This document shows, piece after piece, positions 20,359 to 21,178 of a stretch of 21,178 nt of DNA (positions are counted from its first letter, which is position 1; every line of letters starts with the position of its first letter). The stretch comes from CAYXZR01 sp964470025 (GTDB lineage Bacteria; Patescibacteriota; Patescibacteriia; Buchananbacterales; UBA6539). The notes under the pieces are model-generated. The model saw nothing but the letters and a program-made list of their open reading frames with translations. It was not told the DNA's origin and did not search any database. A program made the position numbers and the translations under genes. Location: assembly GCA_964470025.1 (NCBI GenBank), contig CAYXZR010000015.1, positions 1-21,178 of the forward strand, read 5' to 3'.

Positions 20359-21178
20359 TTATTGTGTTATAAATGTAACCCCAATAAATTTATCGGTATT
20401 TAAATCAGATTTAAACTGAACTGTATTATTTTCCGTTTCTGTAAGTAAGGGATAGGTTGTAAGTTTATTATATGTATCTGGATAGCTGACCGTAGAAGTA
20501 ATTGACTTACCACTACTCCCTGTCTGCTTTTGTATAAGTAGACTGTATAATCCTGGCTGGTTTTTAGCAGGAAGTACTTTAAATGGTAGTGCATACTTTA
20601 TTGTTGCAATTTGAGTATGCCCTGGCTTTAGATGTAGCCAATTAGCAAACACTGTATGTAAGCCACCTGAGCTTTTTTCTGTATGCGAGCGTATACCGCT
20701 CACCTCATCAATAGATCTACCAGTTTCAATAGTCAACATGTCAATATCTTTACTCACCTCTCCTGTGATTGATTCAAAAAAAGTTAGTGGCTCTGGACTA
20801 AACCCATCTGCACTTATTAACCTTGATCCTTGTGGTGTATATATGCGAACATAGCTATTATTTGCCACGCCTGTATATCTATTGTCATCAGGCTCACCGT
20901 TATGCTTGCGGATGATGTCGACTGTTACTTCAACTGTTCCATCTGATTTTATTTCTGCGTGATGATTAATTTCTTCGGTAATAACTTCATCTGTTTTACC
21001 ACCTGCAATATTAGTGTGCACAACTGACAAGAAGTCTCCCTCCGTCTGCTTGAGTGCTCCTCCCCAGTCCAGCGACATGACTAAATCTTGAATTTCATTG
21101 TTGGAAAAATTCAAAAGTAAATGTTTTTGGTTTAATCCCTTTTGAAGAATTGCAATAATCTCTTTAAACTGCTCTCCT
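20359..21178 (-). CDS. C-terminal part of a DUF4012 family protein (5' end outside window)
   Basis: The frame is open from the window's right edge to the TAA at 20359-20361, about 273 residues visible. The codon at 21114 is an internal TTG, not a convincing start; the upstream residues (EIIAILQKGLNQKHLLLNF) continue the family pattern. GALKQTEGDFLSVVHTNIAG, KTDEV, and the following beta-rich segment with NNSYVRIYTPQGSRLISADG are typical of the DUF4012 C-terminal half. These proteins normally have N-terminal transmembrane helices and occur in envelope or polysaccharide loci. Function is unknown. It is the most upstream visible gene of the long minus-strand operon. Confidence 0.82.
   Translation of the reverse strand, partial: GEQFKEIIAILQKGLNQKHLLLNFSNNEIQDLVMSLDWGGALKQTEGDFLSVVHTNIAGGKTDEVITEEINHHAEIKSDGTVEVTVDIIRKHNGEPDDNRYTGVANNSYVRIYTPQGSRLISADGFSPEPLTFFESITGEVSKDIDMLTIETGRSIDEVSGIRSHTEKSSGGLHTVFANWLHLKPGHTQIATIKYALPFKVLPAKNQPGLYSLLIQKQTGSSGKSITSTVSYPDTYNKLTTYPLLTETENNTVQFKSDLNTDKFIGVTFITQ

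Noticed and set aside
174..20361. Reassigned TGA codon (as in SR1/Gracilibacteria)
   Set aside because: All genes read at full family length with the standard bacterial code and no in-frame TGA is needed. Absence of TGA stops is reported separately as a weaker observation.
1..21178. CRISPR array, insertion sequence or prophage
   Set aside because: I saw no regularly spaced direct repeats, transposase, integrase or phage structural gene on either strand.

Overview
The window looks like a piece of a Candidatus Patescibacteria (CPR) genome or a close relative. Apart from the first 135 bases the DNA is AT-rich, genes are packed with 1-3 nt gaps or short overlaps, and Shine-Dalgarno sequences are mostly absent. 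Several products are of types I associate with that group: a DUF4012 membrane protein, a single-pass protein with DUF11-like repeats, a membrane-anchored ClpC-like ATPase and an E-for-D variant polyprenyl-phosphate sugar-1-phosphate transferase. Assignment below phylum is not possible from what I can see.

Layout. Positions 1-135 hold the end of a GC-rich (about 62% by hand count) basic ORF unlike everything else, perhaps a junction or contig-edge artefact. Positions 174-6006 are an iron-sulfur cluster assembly (SUF) locus on the minus strand: sufC-sufB-sufD, then sufS-sufU-flavin/NAD(P)H reductase. The two halves are separated by a small membrane protein gene on the plus strand. Positions 6051-8543 hold a DUF378 membrane protein, a lipoprotein cyclophilin, a histidine-rich polytopic membrane protein, a small CxxC membrane protein and tRNA-Lys(UUU). 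Positions 8650-10968 are a plus-strand replication/recombination operon, dnaB-ybaB-recR, which converges on rplU (L21) through a shared bidirectional terminator.

Positions 11358-21178 are one long minus-strand operon, entering from beyond the right edge: DUF4012 protein (partial), DUF11-repeat surface protein, divergent tRNA-guanine transglycosylase, 127-aa membrane protein, ClpC-like AAA+ protein fused to a WecA/TagO-type transferase, membrane spermidine-synthase-like protein, DUF192 lipoprotein.

The most unusual item is the 1234-aa fusion. Its AAA+ part keeps an intact second ATPase site but lacks both aromatic pore loops, the ClpP-docking tripeptide and a normal first Walker B. Its transferase part has lost the first transmembrane helix, which would keep the AAA+ rings in the cytoplasm. 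A second item is a TGT homologue in which all four zinc ligands are replaced. Expression signals also stand out: several promoters place the -10 box only 7-11 nt before the start codon (predicted leaderless mRNAs), four gene junctions have the form TARTATG, and none of the 22 genes with a visible stop on the AT-rich part ends in TGA.
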